Translations under genes and position numbers: made by a program
Shown: positions 26,611 to 35,884 of the stretch, in pieces
Layout: the number at the start of each line of letters is the position of its first letter
Position numbering within the stretch: position 1 is the first letter of the stretch
Notes under the pieces: model-generated
Told to the model about the DNA's origin: nothing
Seen by the model: only the letters and a program-made list of their open reading frames with translations
Databases searched by the model: none
Source: Thermoanaerobaculia bacterium
GTDB lineage: Bacteria; Acidobacteriota; Thermoanaerobaculia; UBA5066
DNA: 64,000 nt
Reading direction: 5' to 3'
NCBI GenBank assembly: GCA_022071945.1
Contig: JAJVIN010000017.1
Location: 95,251-159,250, forward strand

Positions 26611-27906
26611 TCACTTCACGAGCGCCGTCGCGTAGGAATCGCCCGAGAGCGAGTCGGAAACGACGGCCGCGGCCCCCACCACACAGCCGGTCTCACTGCT
26701 TCTGAGAGAGACGGAAACCGATCCGCTCCTGACCGTTTCCTCGACCGGGAAGACCTGTCTCAGGCCTCTTTCCACGGTCGTGTTCGGCGGCAGGGTCACC
26801 TCGGCCTCTCCGCCCTTGTAGACACCGCCGGAGCCATTCCGGAGCGCCAGGACAACGGAACAGGTCGCGGGAGACCGGTTCAACAGGACGAGGTAGGCCC
26901 GAGACCCCTTCTCCGCGGGCGGCACGTCATCTCGGATGCCGATCAGCCGCCCGGACTCCCCCAGCGTCAGGAGCCCCGTCGATACGTCGACCGCGTGGCT
27001 GAAGTAGCCCACGGAACCCGACGGGCCCTCCACCCGGATTCTCGCGCCGGCCGCCAGCCTCCGGGAGGAGCGAACGACGAGCGCGCCGTAGGCATCCCCG
27101 AGGGCGAACGTGCCGGGAAGCCCGAGGACGTCCGTCAGCTCCCGGGTTCCATTTGCCGAGATCGACATCGGTCTCGTCTCGGGCTGCGACGAGGGAGGGG
27201 TTTCGTCGCCAGGGTTCCCGTGGGAGAGGAACTGGAGCTTCAGCGCCCCATCAGCCCCCTCGAGGTTCGTGAGGATCAGGTCGGAGGTGGAGGTTCCTCC
27301 GGTCTCGACACGCTGGAGCAGCGGGAGAACATACTCGTAAGGGTAGGCCAGGGTGGCCGGCCGGATGTTCAGGACGATCGTCCCGGCCTGGGGACCTTCG
27401 ACGCTCCCGTAAAGAGGGTCACGAGATCCATTCGACCCGACCGCGATGGTGTAGGTCTTGCCTTCGAGAAGGGTCAACGTGACGGACGCGTCGAGTGTCC
27501 CGGGTGAGTTGTCGCTGCAACCGTTCGAGAACGGGGTGAGGGCGTCGCACTCGTTCGCGAAGACGGCCAGGATCGTGTCGATCGGGTCCGAGGCATCGCG
27601 GCCCGACGAGCCCGTCGTATCCAGGCGATAGGCTCCCGTTTCCAGGGGTGTGTACTGAAACCACACCACCCGCCCCGCCGGCACTCCACTTTTCTGAGAG
27701 CAGAAGAACGTCGTCACGGACGGAATGGGGAAGGCGTCGGTGGGCACTGCGAGGGACGCGGGAAGCGGGGTGCCGGCGGGGATCTGGATCGATTCCTGGC
27801 AGGAGGAACCCAACTGCGCCTCCGCGGCCCTGCCGGCCGCGAGCGCCATCACAAGGAGACACGCCAGGGTCACGCTTCGTTTCGGGAGGGTGAGGGTGGA
27901 CTTCAT
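26611..27906 (-). CDS. Secreted protein with pre-peptidase-like domain and one copy of the shared C-terminal module
   Basis: 431 residues with a signal peptide (cleavage near AEA-Q, about residue 30). Residues 35-185 look like a bacterial pre-peptidase C-terminal (PPC-like) beta domain, with VVWFQYTPLETGAYRLDT, then ILAVFANECD and KTYTIAVGSNG. Residues 190-431 look like a diverged single copy of the module found in tandem in the secreted proteins at 3274-7590 and 43346-48085; it has YVLPLLQRVETGG and (S/T)SDLILTN, and ends in a D-S-x-S-G-D-S-Y motif. No catalytic domain is visible. It lies 35 bp upstream of rmlA on the same strand. Confidence 0.75.
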   Translation of the reverse strand: MKSTLTLPKRSVTLACLLVMALAAGRAAEAQLGSSCQESIQIPAGTPLPASLAVPTDAFPIPSVTTFFCSQKSGVPAGRVVWFQYTPLETGAYRLDTTGSSGRDASDPIDTILAVFANECDALTPFSNGCSDNSPGTLDASVTLTLLEGKTYTIAVGSNGSRDPLYGSVEGPQAGTIVLNIRPATLAYPYEYVLPLLQRVETGGTSTSDLILTNLEGADGALKLQFLSHGNPGDETPPSSQPETRPMSISANGTRELTDVLGLPGTFALGDAYGALVVRSSRRLAAGARIRVEGPSGSVGYFSHAVDVSTGLLTLGESGRLIGIRDDVPPAEKGSRAYLVLLNRSPATCSVVLALRNGSGGVYKGGEAEVTLPPNTTVERGLRQVFPVEETVRSGSVSVSLRSSETGCVVGAAAVVSDSLSGDSYATALVK

Positions 27907-28058
27907 GACGCCTTCGACCTGGAAGTGTCGAAGCCGGGGGGGAGCCTAACGCTGCCCCCCGCAGACTTCAAGACGCCGCCGTGGCCGACCAGAGGGCCCC
28001 ACGCCGGGAGCCGAACCGAACAAGACCTCAAGACATTCCAAAACCTCGAGTTATGACC

Positions 28059-28096
28059 GGCCGGGTCCCAAGGGGAAAGCCCGGAAGGACCCGGCC
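28059..28096 (-). terminator. Hairpin downstream of the secreted protein at 28104-29144
   Basis: A perfect 10-bp inverted repeat (ggccgggtcc / ggacccggcc) with an 18-nt loop begins 8 bp beyond the stop. There is no strong T-tract. The rest of the stretch 27907-28058 holds no gene that I can see and must carry the promoter of the secreted gene at 26611-27906. Confidence 0.55.
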
Positions 28097-28103
28097 ACCG
28101 CTG

Positions 28104-29144
28104 TCAGTTGGAGCCCTTGGCCGAGGATCCCTTCTTGAACTTCACCTCGATCTCGTACTCGAGAGTCGCCGGATTGAGGTCGAACGTGCATTCGTCGCTC
28201 TTCCGCTGGCAGTTGATCCCCGATGGCTTGATGACCTCGTACCCGAGGAACGAGGAACCGGACGAGGGGCTCGCCTTCAGCTTGACCTTGATTGCCGAGG
28301 TGGCGGGAACGCTTCCGGTCTGGGACTTGTCGTTGGCGGTGAGAAGCACCACCCGCTTGTTGTCGGCCACGTTCGTCCCCTCGACGGTTCCGGCCCCGTC
28401 GCCGTCCCGCTTCAGCCGCACCCGGAAGAGCGGATCGGGCGGCTTGTACTCGGCCACGATGCGGCCCCCCGAGGATCCGACGGTGAACGAGCAGATCTTC
28501 GCGGTGATTCCATTGCAGGTGGCGGCGGACCCCGTTCCCCCCGAGAACTTCAAGAACCGAGTCGAGTTCTTGATCTCGAACTTCGCGACCGAGCCGATGT
28601 GGAGCTTGTCCCCGCAGGCAAACGAGACGCTCCCCGTCGAGCCAAAGGCCCCCCCGCCTCCGCCCGCCTCGCCACAGAAAGGCTTTGGATTCTGAGGATC
28701 CCCCTCAACGGTGAACGAAACCTGCCCGTCCGGCTGCCCCTTTTGCGTCAGCTCGACGATCGGGCGTGGCGCCGAGGGCTCGAGAGATCCCTTGACGTTG
28801 AATTTCCCGCTGGCCTTTCCGCACTTCACTTCCACGAATCCGACGGACGACACCACCTGCTCCTGCTGAATCAGCGCGCTGTTGTCGAACTCGACCGTCA
28901 GGGTGACGGGACTCGCGGCCCCGGTGAACGTATCGGGAGTGACGACGAACCTCGGCGGCTTGGTGAGCGTGCAGGCCGCGCCCGCCGGAGCCGTGACCTG
29001 GATGGTGAGTTGTTTCTTCGTCTTCGGAGGGAGCACTCCGAAATCGAGGGACGCCGGATTGAAGCTGACTCCCTGCCCGAGGGCCGCGGATGAGGCTCCC
29101 AGCGCCAGGACGGTCAATAGACCTCTTGCCAAGAAACGGTTCAC
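28104..29144 (-). CDS. Secreted beta-domain protein of unknown function
   Basis: 346 residues with a signal peptide (MNRFLARGLLTVLALGASSA). The mature N-terminus (VSFNPASLDFGVLPPKTKK) resembles ASPM/SPD-2/Hydin or DUF1573-type Ig domains. The C-terminal third carries two stretches like divergent InlB B-repeats: a GDGAGTVEG start, then KLKASPSSGSSFLGYE followed by C-x6-C. Cysteines occur in pairs, in keeping with periplasmic disulfides. No catalytic motif. The gene follows lptD after 157 bp with nothing obvious between them. Confidence 0.7.
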   Translation of the reverse strand: MNRFLARGLLTVLALGASSAALGQGVSFNPASLDFGVLPPKTKKQLTIQVTAPAGAACTLTKPPRFVVTPDTFTGAASPVTLTVEFDNSALIQQEQVVSSVGFVEVKCGKASGKFNVKGSLEPSAPRPIVELTQKGQPDGQVSFTVEGDPQNPKPFCGEAGGGGGAFGSTGSVSFACGDKLHIGSVAKFEIKNSTRFLKFSGGTGSAATCNGITAKICSFTVGSSGGRIVAEYKPPDPLFRVRLKRDGDGAGTVEGTNVADNKRVVLLTANDKSQTGSVPATSAIKVKLKASPSSGSSFLGYEVIKPSGINCQRKSDECTFDLNPATLEYEIEVKFKKGSSAKGSN

Positions 29145-29301
29145 GGTGTTTCCTCCTCTACCCCACGAGTCTAGAATTTGAGACGCATTCTAGTTGAAAG
29201 CATTCCCGAGGCCAGCGCCGCGGCTCACCAGAGGGCACGGCTCGGTGTGGCCGGGGCCGATTCCCCGAAAGCGATCGATCCCGGGCCGGCGGGCCGTCAC
29301 C

Positions 29302-31563
29302 TCACGGGAGGGAGACCGGGAAGTCCAGGAAGCTGCCGATGTTCTTCAGGTTGAGCCCCACGCGAAAGTCGCGGGACGTCGTCGTTCCCATCCGCAGATC
29401 CCGGAACTCGAAGAGGATCTTGAAGCACGACGCCTGGTAAGTGACCAGCGTGCGGAGCTCGAGGAGTTTCGTCTGGGAGAGGTCGTAGGCCCCCTGGATG
29501 TCGAGCCGGAGTTTTCGCGGGATGACCTGGGCCCCGCCCAACAGCCGGATCTGGGTGGACGCCTCCGGCGCTCCGACTGGCCTGTTGTGGAAGAGCGAGA
29601 TGTTCGCCTGGGTCTCCCCGAGGTTCATGCCAGCGGACAGGCTTGCCGCCGTGACCTGCGAGGCCGAGCTCGTGTACGAGACGCGGCCATCGACGTTGAG
29701 CTTCTGCGTGGCGTTCACCCTGAGAGAGAAGTCGATCGGGGACTTTTCCGGGTCGATGCCGGGCGGCGGCGTCGATGAACCGTAGGGGGAACGGAAGTAG
29801 TGGGTCTGGGAGATTTCGAGAGAGGCGATCTCCGTGGAGGAGCCCTGCTTCTGTTTGGCCAGGAGCCGCTGCACGAGCGCGTACTTGAGGGAATGGACCG
29901 GCACCACGGAGTCGACCTGGTCGAAGACGGGGGTCTTCTCGATGTCGTTTGGCTCCGACGAGTACTCGTAGTCGAACCTCGGCTCGATGATGTGCTTGAG
30001 CTTGACGTAGGGGCCGAGAGAGTCCTCGAAGATCCGGGAGAAGGACGGCCCGGCGACATGAACCCCGGCCGTGGCATTCGAGCGGGTGTACGGCTCATCG
30101 ACGAGCTGGCTTCCGTCCGAAGAGAGCGACTTGCCGTAAGACGTCAGCCGGTACCCGCCGTCGATCTGCATCGCCAGCCAGGGCACGAAGGAGAGGGGAA
30201 TGGAGACTCTCGGGAAGATGTCGAAGCGCTCGTAGCTGCCGACGGGCTGGTTCGGACCCCGGTCCACCCGGAGGATCCCCGCCTGGCCCTCGGCCTCCAC
30301 GAAGAAGGTCTGGCCCAGGAGCGGGGTGGGCCTCAATCGGGCCTCCAGAACGGGCCTTCTTTCACTGATGACGCTGGGGCGCCCCTCGTAGAGAGCCTCC
30401 TCCCGGTCCAGCCGAAAGTTGAGGGCGACGGGATCTCTCGTGTAGGTCAGGAATCCCTCGGACTTGATCGACCGCATCGAGGAGAGGGCGAAATCCCGTT
30501 CGTATTCCTGGAAAAACTCGAGGTCCGAGAAGTTCAGCCAGGTGACGACCCCGCGAAGGCCGGGGGCGAGATCGTCGGCCGTGATCCGGCCCCGGGTCTT
30601 GTACCCCCACCCGCCGTCCTGTTCTTCATCCCTGACGGCGAAGTAGTTGGCCTCCACCGTCGTCCCCTGGGAGGGCCTAGCCCGGACCTCCGTCCCGAGG
30701 CCCAGGAACCTCTTGGTGTAGAGCTCGGCGAAGAACGTGGTGTCGACGCTTCTGCCGATGGCCCAGAAGTAGGAGAGGCCGAGGAAGCCCCCCCGGTTCG
30801 TGCTGTAGCCGATGGCCGGAATCATGAAGCCGGAGGCTCTCTCGCGCATGGCGGGCCACAGGAGGTACGGCGTGTAGATCAGGGGCACGCCACCGAGCCT
30901 GAAGACGACCTTCTTCAGGCGAGCGTAATCCTCGAGAGTCACCCGGCCCGACGAGAAGCGGAACTCCCAGGCCGGGTCGTCTCCGTCACAGGCCGTCAGC
31001 CGTGCCCCCGAGAGGGTGAAGGTGCGGGCGCCGACCTTGGCGAGGGAGTCCGCCCGAAGGTGCATGCCCCCCTCGACATCGACGATGCCGTTCGTCATGA
31101 AGCCGGTCTTGGTCTTCAGGTCGAAGTCGATCTGATCGGCCCGGATGCGGTTCTTTCCCTGTTCGAGGACGACGTCGCCCTCGGCCGAGACGCGCTGCTC
31201 CTTGTAGTCGACGCGGACCTTCTTTGCGGCGAGCTTGATGTCCTGGTACTCGACCTCGACAGTCTTCCCGGGCGGAGCGACGGCTTCGCCAGAGGTCTCG
31301 GTCAGAAGGGAAAGCCGTCCCCCCTCGCCCTCGGGGACCTGGATCCTGATCGCCGTCCCCTTCTCGGGGACCCGGAACTTCGGCAGCTCGAACTGGGCCC
31401 GTTCCCGAAACCTCTGCCCAAACGGATCGCTCTCGAACGATGACTGACCGAGAAGAGGAAAGGACAAGAGAAAGGCCAGCCCGACACCGAACGCGGCGGC
31501 CACGGGCCGCCGCGCGGGCGAAAGGCGGGTTTGGGGCCCATGCGAGATGCCGGGCGCTCCCAC
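29302..31563 (-). CDS. lptD: LPS-assembly outer-membrane protein LptD
   Basis: 753 residues from GTG at 31563, the last start that keeps basic residues (RLSPARR) before the hydrophobic signal segment. The open frame further upstream overlaps scoB and is not expected to be coding. Residues about 85-180 are an OstA/LptA-like jellyroll (VRVDYKEQRVSAEGDVVLEQ, then GFMTNGIVDVEGG). The rest is a long beta-barrel with LIYTPYLLWP and GFMIPAIGYSTNRGG, the conserved LptD signature. It inserts lipopolysaccharide or a similar glycolipid into the outer leaflet. Only two Cys are present in the mature protein, fewer than the four of E. coli. It lies 46 bp after scoB, probably by chance of the operon. Confidence 0.9.
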   Translation of the reverse strand: MGAPGISHGPQTRLSPARRPVAAAFGVGLAFLLSFPLLGQSSFESDPFGQRFRERAQFELPKFRVPEKGTAIRIQVPEGEGGRLSLLTETSGEAVAPPGKTVEVEYQDIKLAAKKVRVDYKEQRVSAEGDVVLEQGKNRIRADQIDFDLKTKTGFMTNGIVDVEGGMHLRADSLAKVGARTFTLSGARLTACDGDDPAWEFRFSSGRVTLEDYARLKKVVFRLGGVPLIYTPYLLWPAMRERASGFMIPAIGYSTNRGGFLGLSYFWAIGRSVDTTFFAELYTKRFLGLGTEVRARPSQGTTVEANYFAVRDEEQDGGWGYKTRGRITADDLAPGLRGVVTWLNFSDLEFFQEYERDFALSSMRSIKSEGFLTYTRDPVALNFRLDREEALYEGRPSVISERRPVLEARLRPTPLLGQTFFVEAEGQAGILRVDRGPNQPVGSYERFDIFPRVSIPLSFVPWLAMQIDGGYRLTSYGKSLSSDGSQLVDEPYTRSNATAGVHVAGPSFSRIFEDSLGPYVKLKHIIEPRFDYEYSSEPNDIEKTPVFDQVDSVVPVHSLKYALVQRLLAKQKQGSSTEIASLEISQTHYFRSPYGSSTPPPGIDPEKSPIDFSLRVNATQKLNVDGRVSYTSSASQVTAASLSAGMNLGETQANISLFHNRPVGAPEASTQIRLLGGAQVIPRKLRLDIQGAYDLSQTKLLELRTLVTYQASCFKILFEFRDLRMGTTTSRDFRVGLNLKNIGSFLDFPVSLP

Positions 31564-31609
31564 CGGATGCTGCCGTCCCCTCGCGGAGAGTTTCAGACGC
31601 ACCCTGGCG

Positions 31610-32272
31610 TCAGAGCGCCATCTCCATGACGTCGCTTGCGTAGTGAAGCGGCGGCTCGGTTTTCGACACGATCTCCTCGACGGAGACCCCCGGGGCGCGC
31701 TCGACGAGGACGAGCCCGCCGCCCGGCTTGACGTCGATGACCGCGAGATCGGTGATGATCCTGTGAACGACACCCTTGCCGGTCAGCGGCAGCTGGCACC
31801 TCTTCAGGATCTTCTTCTCGCCGTTTCTCGCGACGTGTTCCATGGTCACGACGATGCGCTTGGCGGCGGCGACGAGATCCATGGCTCCGCCCATGCCCTT
31901 CACGAGCTTGCCCGGGATCATCCAGTTGGCGATCGAGCCCTCCTCGTCGACCTGCATGGCTCCCAGGATGCAGAGATCGATGTGGCCCCCGCGGATCATC
32001 GCGAAGGAGTCGGCGGAGGAGAAGTAGGAGGCGCCGGGCAGGACGGTCACCGTCTCCTTGCCGGCATTGATCAGGTCCGCGTCGAGCTCGGCCTCGGTCG
32101 GGTAGGGGCCGAGTCCCAGGATGCCGTTCTCGGACTGCAGGAGGATCTCCATCCCGTCGGGGATGAAGTTGGCGACGAGAGTGGGCATCCCGATCCCGAG
32201 GTTGACGTACATGCCATCGCGAAGTTCCTTCGCGGCGCGGCGGACGATTCCGTCCCGGTCGAGCTTCGGCAT
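31610..32272 (-). CDS. scoB: 3-oxoacid CoA-transferase subunit B
   Basis: 220 residues with the subunit B marks [13 protein letters not shown] and the catalytic glutamate in [10 protein letters not shown] (Glu48), which forms the glutamyl-CoA thioester. With subunit A it moves CoA from succinyl-CoA (or another acyl-CoA) to acetoacetate. Its ATG overlaps the scoA stop by one base (TGATG). Together with the thiolase upstream it forms an acetoacetate/ketone-body or short-chain ketoacid pathway. Confidence 0.95.
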   Translation of the reverse strand: MPKLDRDGIVRRAAKELRDGMYVNLGIGMPTLVANFIPDGMEILLQSENGILGLGPYPTEAELDADLINAGKETVTVLPGASYFSSADSFAMIRGGHIDLCILGAMQVDEEGSIANWMIPGKLVKGMGGAMDLVAAAKRIVVTMEHVARNGEKKILKRCQLPLTGKGVVHRIITDLAVIDVKPGGGLVLVERAPGVSVEEIVSKTEPPLHYASDVMEMAL

Positions 32273-32985
32273 CAGCCCCTCCTCACGGTGCGCCGCTCGA
32301 TCCGCTTCTCGCGGGGCGCGACGACGACGCGGTGGACGAAGACGCCGGGGGTGTGGATCTGATCGGGATCGAGCTCGCCCACCTCGACGAGCTCTTCCAC
32401 CTCGGCGATCGTGATCCGGCCGGCGGTCGCGGCCATCGGGTTGAAGTTCCGGGCGGTCTTCCGGTAGACGAGGTTCCCCAGACGGTCGCCCTTCCAGGCG
32501 GCCACCATCGAGTACTCGGCCTTGATTCCCCGCTCGAGGATGTACTCCCGGCCGTCGAAGACCTTGGTTTCCTTCCCCTCGGCCACGAGGGTTCCGGCAC
32601 CCGTCGGGGTGTAGAAGCCGGCGATCCCCGCGCCTCCGGCGCGCATTCTCTCGGCGAGGGTCCCTTGAGGACAGAACTCGAGTTCGAGCTCGCCGGCGAG
32701 GTACTGACGCTCGAACTCGGCGTTCTCGCCGACGTACGAGGAGATCATCTTCTTGATCTTCTTCTTCCCGAGCAGGATACCGAGGCCCCAGTCATCGACG
32801 CCGCAGTTGTTGGAGACGCAGGTGAGGCCATCCACGTCCCGTTCGGAGAGGGCGAGGATGAGGTTCTCCGGGATTCCGCAGAGGCCGAATCCGCCAACGA
32901 TGAGGAAGGCCCCTTTCGGGATGTCGGCCACGGCCTTGGCCGCGGCCTCCTTGTGGGAGGCGGCCTTGATGACTTTGTCGATCAT
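32272..32985 (-). CDS. scoA: 3-oxoacid CoA-transferase subunit A
   Basis: 237 residues from the ATG at 32985 ([15 protein letters not shown]); an in-frame upstream start would overlap the thiolase stop. [12 protein letters not shown] is the subunit A oxyanion/CoA motif, followed by [12 protein letters not shown] and FYTPTGAGT, as in SCOT/AtoD-type enzymes. It overlaps scoB by 1 bp and starts 16 bp after the thiolase stop, so the three are one operon. Confidence 0.95.
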   Translation of the reverse strand: MIDKVIKAASHKEAAAKAVADIPKGAFLIVGGFGLCGIPENLILALSERDVDGLTCVSNNCGVDDWGLGILLGKKKIKKMISSYVGENAEFERQYLAGELELEFCPQGTLAERMRAGGAGIAGFYTPTGAGTLVAEGKETKVFDGREYILERGIKAEYSMVAAWKGDRLGNLVYRKTARNFNPMAATAGRITIAEVEELVEVGELDPDQIHTPGVFVHRVVVAPREKRIERRTVRRG

Positions 32986-33001
32986 GCGTTCGCGTCCTCT
33001 C

Positions 33002-34186
33002 TCACAGGACCTCGACGACGACGGCGGTCGCTTCACCACCGCCGATGCAGATCGAGGCAAGACCGTACTTCTTCTTCCGGGCCCTGAGGGCGTGGATCAG
33101 GGTGGCGACGATGCGCGTTCCGGACGCGCCGATCGGGTGGCCGATGGCGACCGCGCCGCCATTCACGTTGACCTTCTTCGGGTCGACGTCGAGGTCCTTG
33201 ATGAACGCCATCGCGACGACCGAGAAGGCCTCGTTGACCTCGAACAGGTCGATCTGAGAGAGGGAGAGTCCCGCGCGGTCGAGGGCCTTTCTGGCTGCAA
33301 ACCCGGGCGCCGTCGTGAACCACTCGGGCTCCTGGGCATGCGAGGCCTGCGCCAGAAGCCGCGCGATCGGCTTGGCGCCCAGCTCCGACGCGGCGGATTC
33401 CGAGGCGAGGACGACGGCCGCGGCTCCGTCGTTGATCTTGGAGGCGTTGGCCGCCGTGACCGTCCCGTCCTTCTGGAAGGCCGGCTTGAGCGCCCCCATC
33501 TTCTGGAGCTTTTCCTCGGGGGTGGCGAAGGGCTCTTCATCCCGGTCGATGATCGTGGCCCCCTTCTTCCCCTCCACGGTGACCGGGGCCATCTCGGCCC
33601 TGAAGTCACCCGATTCGTTGGCGCGCCGGGCCCGCACGTAGCTCTCCAGGGCGTAGGCGTCCTGCGCCTCGCGAGTGAAGGCGTACTTGGCGGCGCAGGT
33701 CTCGGCGCAGTTGCCCATGTGAATCCCCTTGTAGGGGTCCCACAGGCCGTCGTGAATCATCGAGTCGAGCATCGTGACGTGGCCCATCTTGAAGCCCTGG
33801 CGGGCCTTCGCGACGAGGAAAGGCGCCGAGGACATCGATTCCATACCGCCGGCGACGGCGATGGAGATCTCCTGGGTCCGGATCGCGTTGGCGGCATCCA
33901 TGATGGAGCGCATTCCCGAGCCGCAGACCTTGTGGACCGTGACGGCCCCCGTCGACTTGGGGAGCCCCGCGGCCAGGAGAGCCTGACGGGCGGGAGCCTG
34001 ACCGATCCCCGCCTGCAGGACGTTCCCGAAGTAGACCTGCTCGACCCGGTGCCCTGGTACATCACTTCTCTCGACCGCGGCCTTGATGGCGGCGGCCCCC
34101 AGCTGTGGCGCGGTGAGCGAGGAGAGAGAGCCCATGAAGCAGCCGACCGGCGTGCGGACGGCGGAAAGGAAAAAGACGTCGTTCAT
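33002..34186 (-). CDS. atoB: Acetyl-CoA C-acetyltransferase (thiolase)
   Basis: 394 residues, usual thiolase length. The nucleophile is Cys88 in HKVCGSGM. The His of [10 protein letters not shown] and the second Cys in CIGGGEATA complete the active site. The closing tail AVVVEVL is typical. It condenses or cleaves acetoacetyl-CoA. As the first gene of the thiolase-scoA-scoB operon it implies acetoacetate or butanoate catabolism, or polyhydroxybutyrate-type metabolism. It is divergent from ruvX across 120 bp. Confidence 0.96.
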   Translation of the reverse strand: MNDVFFLSAVRTPVGCFMGSLSSLTAPQLGAAAIKAAVERSDVPGHRVEQVYFGNVLQAGIGQAPARQALLAAGLPKSTGAVTVHKVCGSGMRSIMDAANAIRTQEISIAVAGGMESMSSAPFLVAKARQGFKMGHVTMLDSMIHDGLWDPYKGIHMGNCAETCAAKYAFTREAQDAYALESYVRARRANESGDFRAEMAPVTVEGKKGATIIDRDEEPFATPEEKLQKMGALKPAFQKDGTVTAANASKINDGAAAVVLASESAASELGAKPIARLLAQASHAQEPEWFTTAPGFAARKALDRAGLSLSQIDLFEVNEAFSVVAMAFIKDLDVDPKKVNVNGGAVAIGHPIGASGTRIVATLIHALRARKKKYGLASICIGGGEATAVVVEVL

Positions 34187-34306
34187 CTCTGATTCTCCGC
34201 GATGGGACCCGAACGGAAGCCGTTCTTGGCCAAAAGCGGGGTCATTCTACTCTCCGGAGTGCCCGAGACTTGTCCCCCGCCCCGAGGGCTCCTATCCTCG
34301 CCCCGA

Positions 34307-34720
34307 ATGAGGCTTCTCGGCGTCGACTTCGGAGAGAGGCGGATCGGAGTGGCCGTCTCGGACGAGACGGGAGAAATCGTGCTTCCGGCAGCGACCCTGG
34401 AACGAAAAAGCGACCGGCAGGCGGCCTCGGAAATCTCCCGGATGGCCAGGGAACGCGAGGTCTCGGGCATCGTGCTCGGGCTCCCCCGGCGTGAGGACGG
34501 AACCGAAGGCAAGACCGCAGCGAGGGTCCGGAGCTTCGCGAAAAAGCTCGAGGAAGAGACCGGGCTCGCCATCACCTTTCACGACGAGAGCGGGACGACG
34601 GTCGAGGCGCACGGAAGACTCGCGGACTTCGGGTCCGTCGGCCGGGCCGGAATCGACGCCGTGGCCGCAGCCGTTCTCCTGGAGGACTACCTCTCCGAAA
34701 GGCGTTCTTCCGGCCGATGA
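34307..34720 (+). CDS. ruvX: Holliday junction resolvase-like protein RuvX/YqgF
   Basis: 137 residues from ATG at 34307. The RNase H-like core opens with LLGVDFGERRIGVAVSD (Asp7), continues with VLGLPRREDG, and ends with GIDAVAAAVLLEDYL, holding the last catalytic Asp. The middle motif reads DESGTT where the family usually has DERxTT, so the Arg is replaced by Ser. YqgF proteins act in 16S rRNA 5' processing or as Holliday junction resolvases. The stop overlaps mltG by 4 bp, a common pairing. Confidence 0.93.
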   Translation: MRLLGVDFGERRIGVAVSDETGEIVLPAATLERKSDRQAASEISRMAREREVSGIVLGLPRREDGTEGKTAARVRSFAKKLEEETGLAITFHDESGTTVEAHGRLADFGSVGRAGIDAVAAAVLLEDYLSERRSSGR

Positions 34721-35796
34721 GAGGGCACCTGATCCCCGTCTCGCTGTGGACTCTCCTGGCCATCGGTCTCGGAGCCGTCGTCGCCGTCAGCCTGGTCGTT
34801 TTCGCCGTCAAGTCGCCGTACAAGGGCTATCAGTCCGATTCCGTCCTGGTCCGGATCCCGCCGCGCTCCTCGACGCTCTCGATCCTCAGGGCGCTCGAGG
34901 AAGGGGGCGTCATCCGCGATTTCCGCATCGGCTACATCGCGCTCCGTGTGTTCCACAAGGGAAAGACCCTCCGGGCCGGCGAGTACCGGTTCACCGGCCC
35001 CCGCTCGGTCGAGCAGGTCATCCTGACGATCGCCGCGGGGGACGTCGTCACCTACCGCGTGACGATCCCCGAAGGTCTCACGGCGGATGAGATCTTTTCC
35101 ATCTTCTCGTCGCAGGGATTCGGCTCGGCCACGGAGTATTCCCAGCTCTTCGAGAGGCCCCAGGATTTCGAGGGCGTCCCGGAAGGGGCGCCGACCCTGG
35201 AGGGGTTTCTTTTTCCCGAGACCTTCGTCATCACACGGTCGATGACGGCCCGGGATATCGTGGCCATGCTCACGCACCACTTCGCCGAGAGGCTGCCCGA
35301 GGGGTATGCCGAGAAGGCCCGCCGCGCCGGACTGTCCGTCCTGGAGGCCATCACCCTGGCCTCGCTCGTGGAGAAGGAGACCAGCCTCGATGTCGAGCGG
35401 GCCCTCGTCTCCGCCGTCTTCCACAACCGGCTCAAGCGCGGGATGGCGATGCAGTGTGACCCGACCACGATCTACTCGCTGAAGAGGCTGGGCCGCTGGA
35501 AGGGCTATCTGACGCGATCGGATCTCTCGGTCGCCGACCCATACAACACGTACGTGATCCCGTCCCTGCCGCCGGGCCCGATCTGCTCCCCGTCGCCGGC
35601 CTCGATCCGCGCCGCGGTGGCTCCGGCGGACGTCGACTATCTCTATTTCGTGGCCCGGGGGGACGGCTCTCACCTCTTCGCCTCTGACTATGAAACCCAG
35701 CAGCGAAACGTCGCCCTCTACCGGGAGTATCAACGGAGCGCCCGTGAGGCCGCCCGGGCTCTGAAAGAAGCCGCGTCCGTCCCCGCCAGTCCGTGA
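34717..35796 (+). CDS. mltG: Endolytic murein transglycosylase MltG
   Basis: 359 residues with an N-terminal membrane helix (about 9-30), a LysM-like part (IPPRSSTLSILRALEEGGV), then the YceG catalytic domain. The catalytic Glu219 lies in LVEKETS, followed by VFHNRLKRGMAMQCDPT and the PLPPGPI-type segment (IPSLPPGPICSP). It cuts nascent glycan strands at the inner membrane. Coupled to ruvX by ATGA. About 85 bp without a clear signal separate it from the pseudokinase gene. Confidence 0.95.
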   Translation: MRGHLIPVSLWTLLAIGLGAVVAVSLVVFAVKSPYKGYQSDSVLVRIPPRSSTLSILRALEEGGVIRDFRIGYIALRVFHKGKTLRAGEYRFTGPRSVEQVILTIAAGDVVTYRVTIPEGLTADEIFSIFSSQGFGSATEYSQLFERPQDFEGVPEGAPTLEGFLFPETFVITRSMTARDIVAMLTHHFAERLPEGYAEKARRAGLSVLEAITLASLVEKETSLDVERALVSAVFHNRLKRGMAMQCDPTTIYSLKRLGRWKGYLTRSDLSVADPYNTYVIPSLPPGPICSPSPASIRAAVAPADVDYLYFVARGDGSHLFASDYETQQRNVALYREYQRSAREAARALKEAASVPASP

Positions 35797-35884
35797 TCGG
35801 TCCGCCCCTCAACGCCCGGTCCCGTGCGCTACACTCAATGGCACGAGCCCCCAAAGGGCCCAACTTGACCTCAGCGGAGAGATG

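Noticed and set aside
31564-31773. Upstream extension of the lptD frame.
   Set aside because: It overlaps scoB and is Ser/Arg-rich without a signal peptide; the GTG at 31563 gives a proper basic then hydrophobic start.
35841-35870. A TGGCAC box upstream of the pseudokinase gene as a sigma54 promoter.
   Set aside because: The -12 half (TTGC at the right spacing) is missing.
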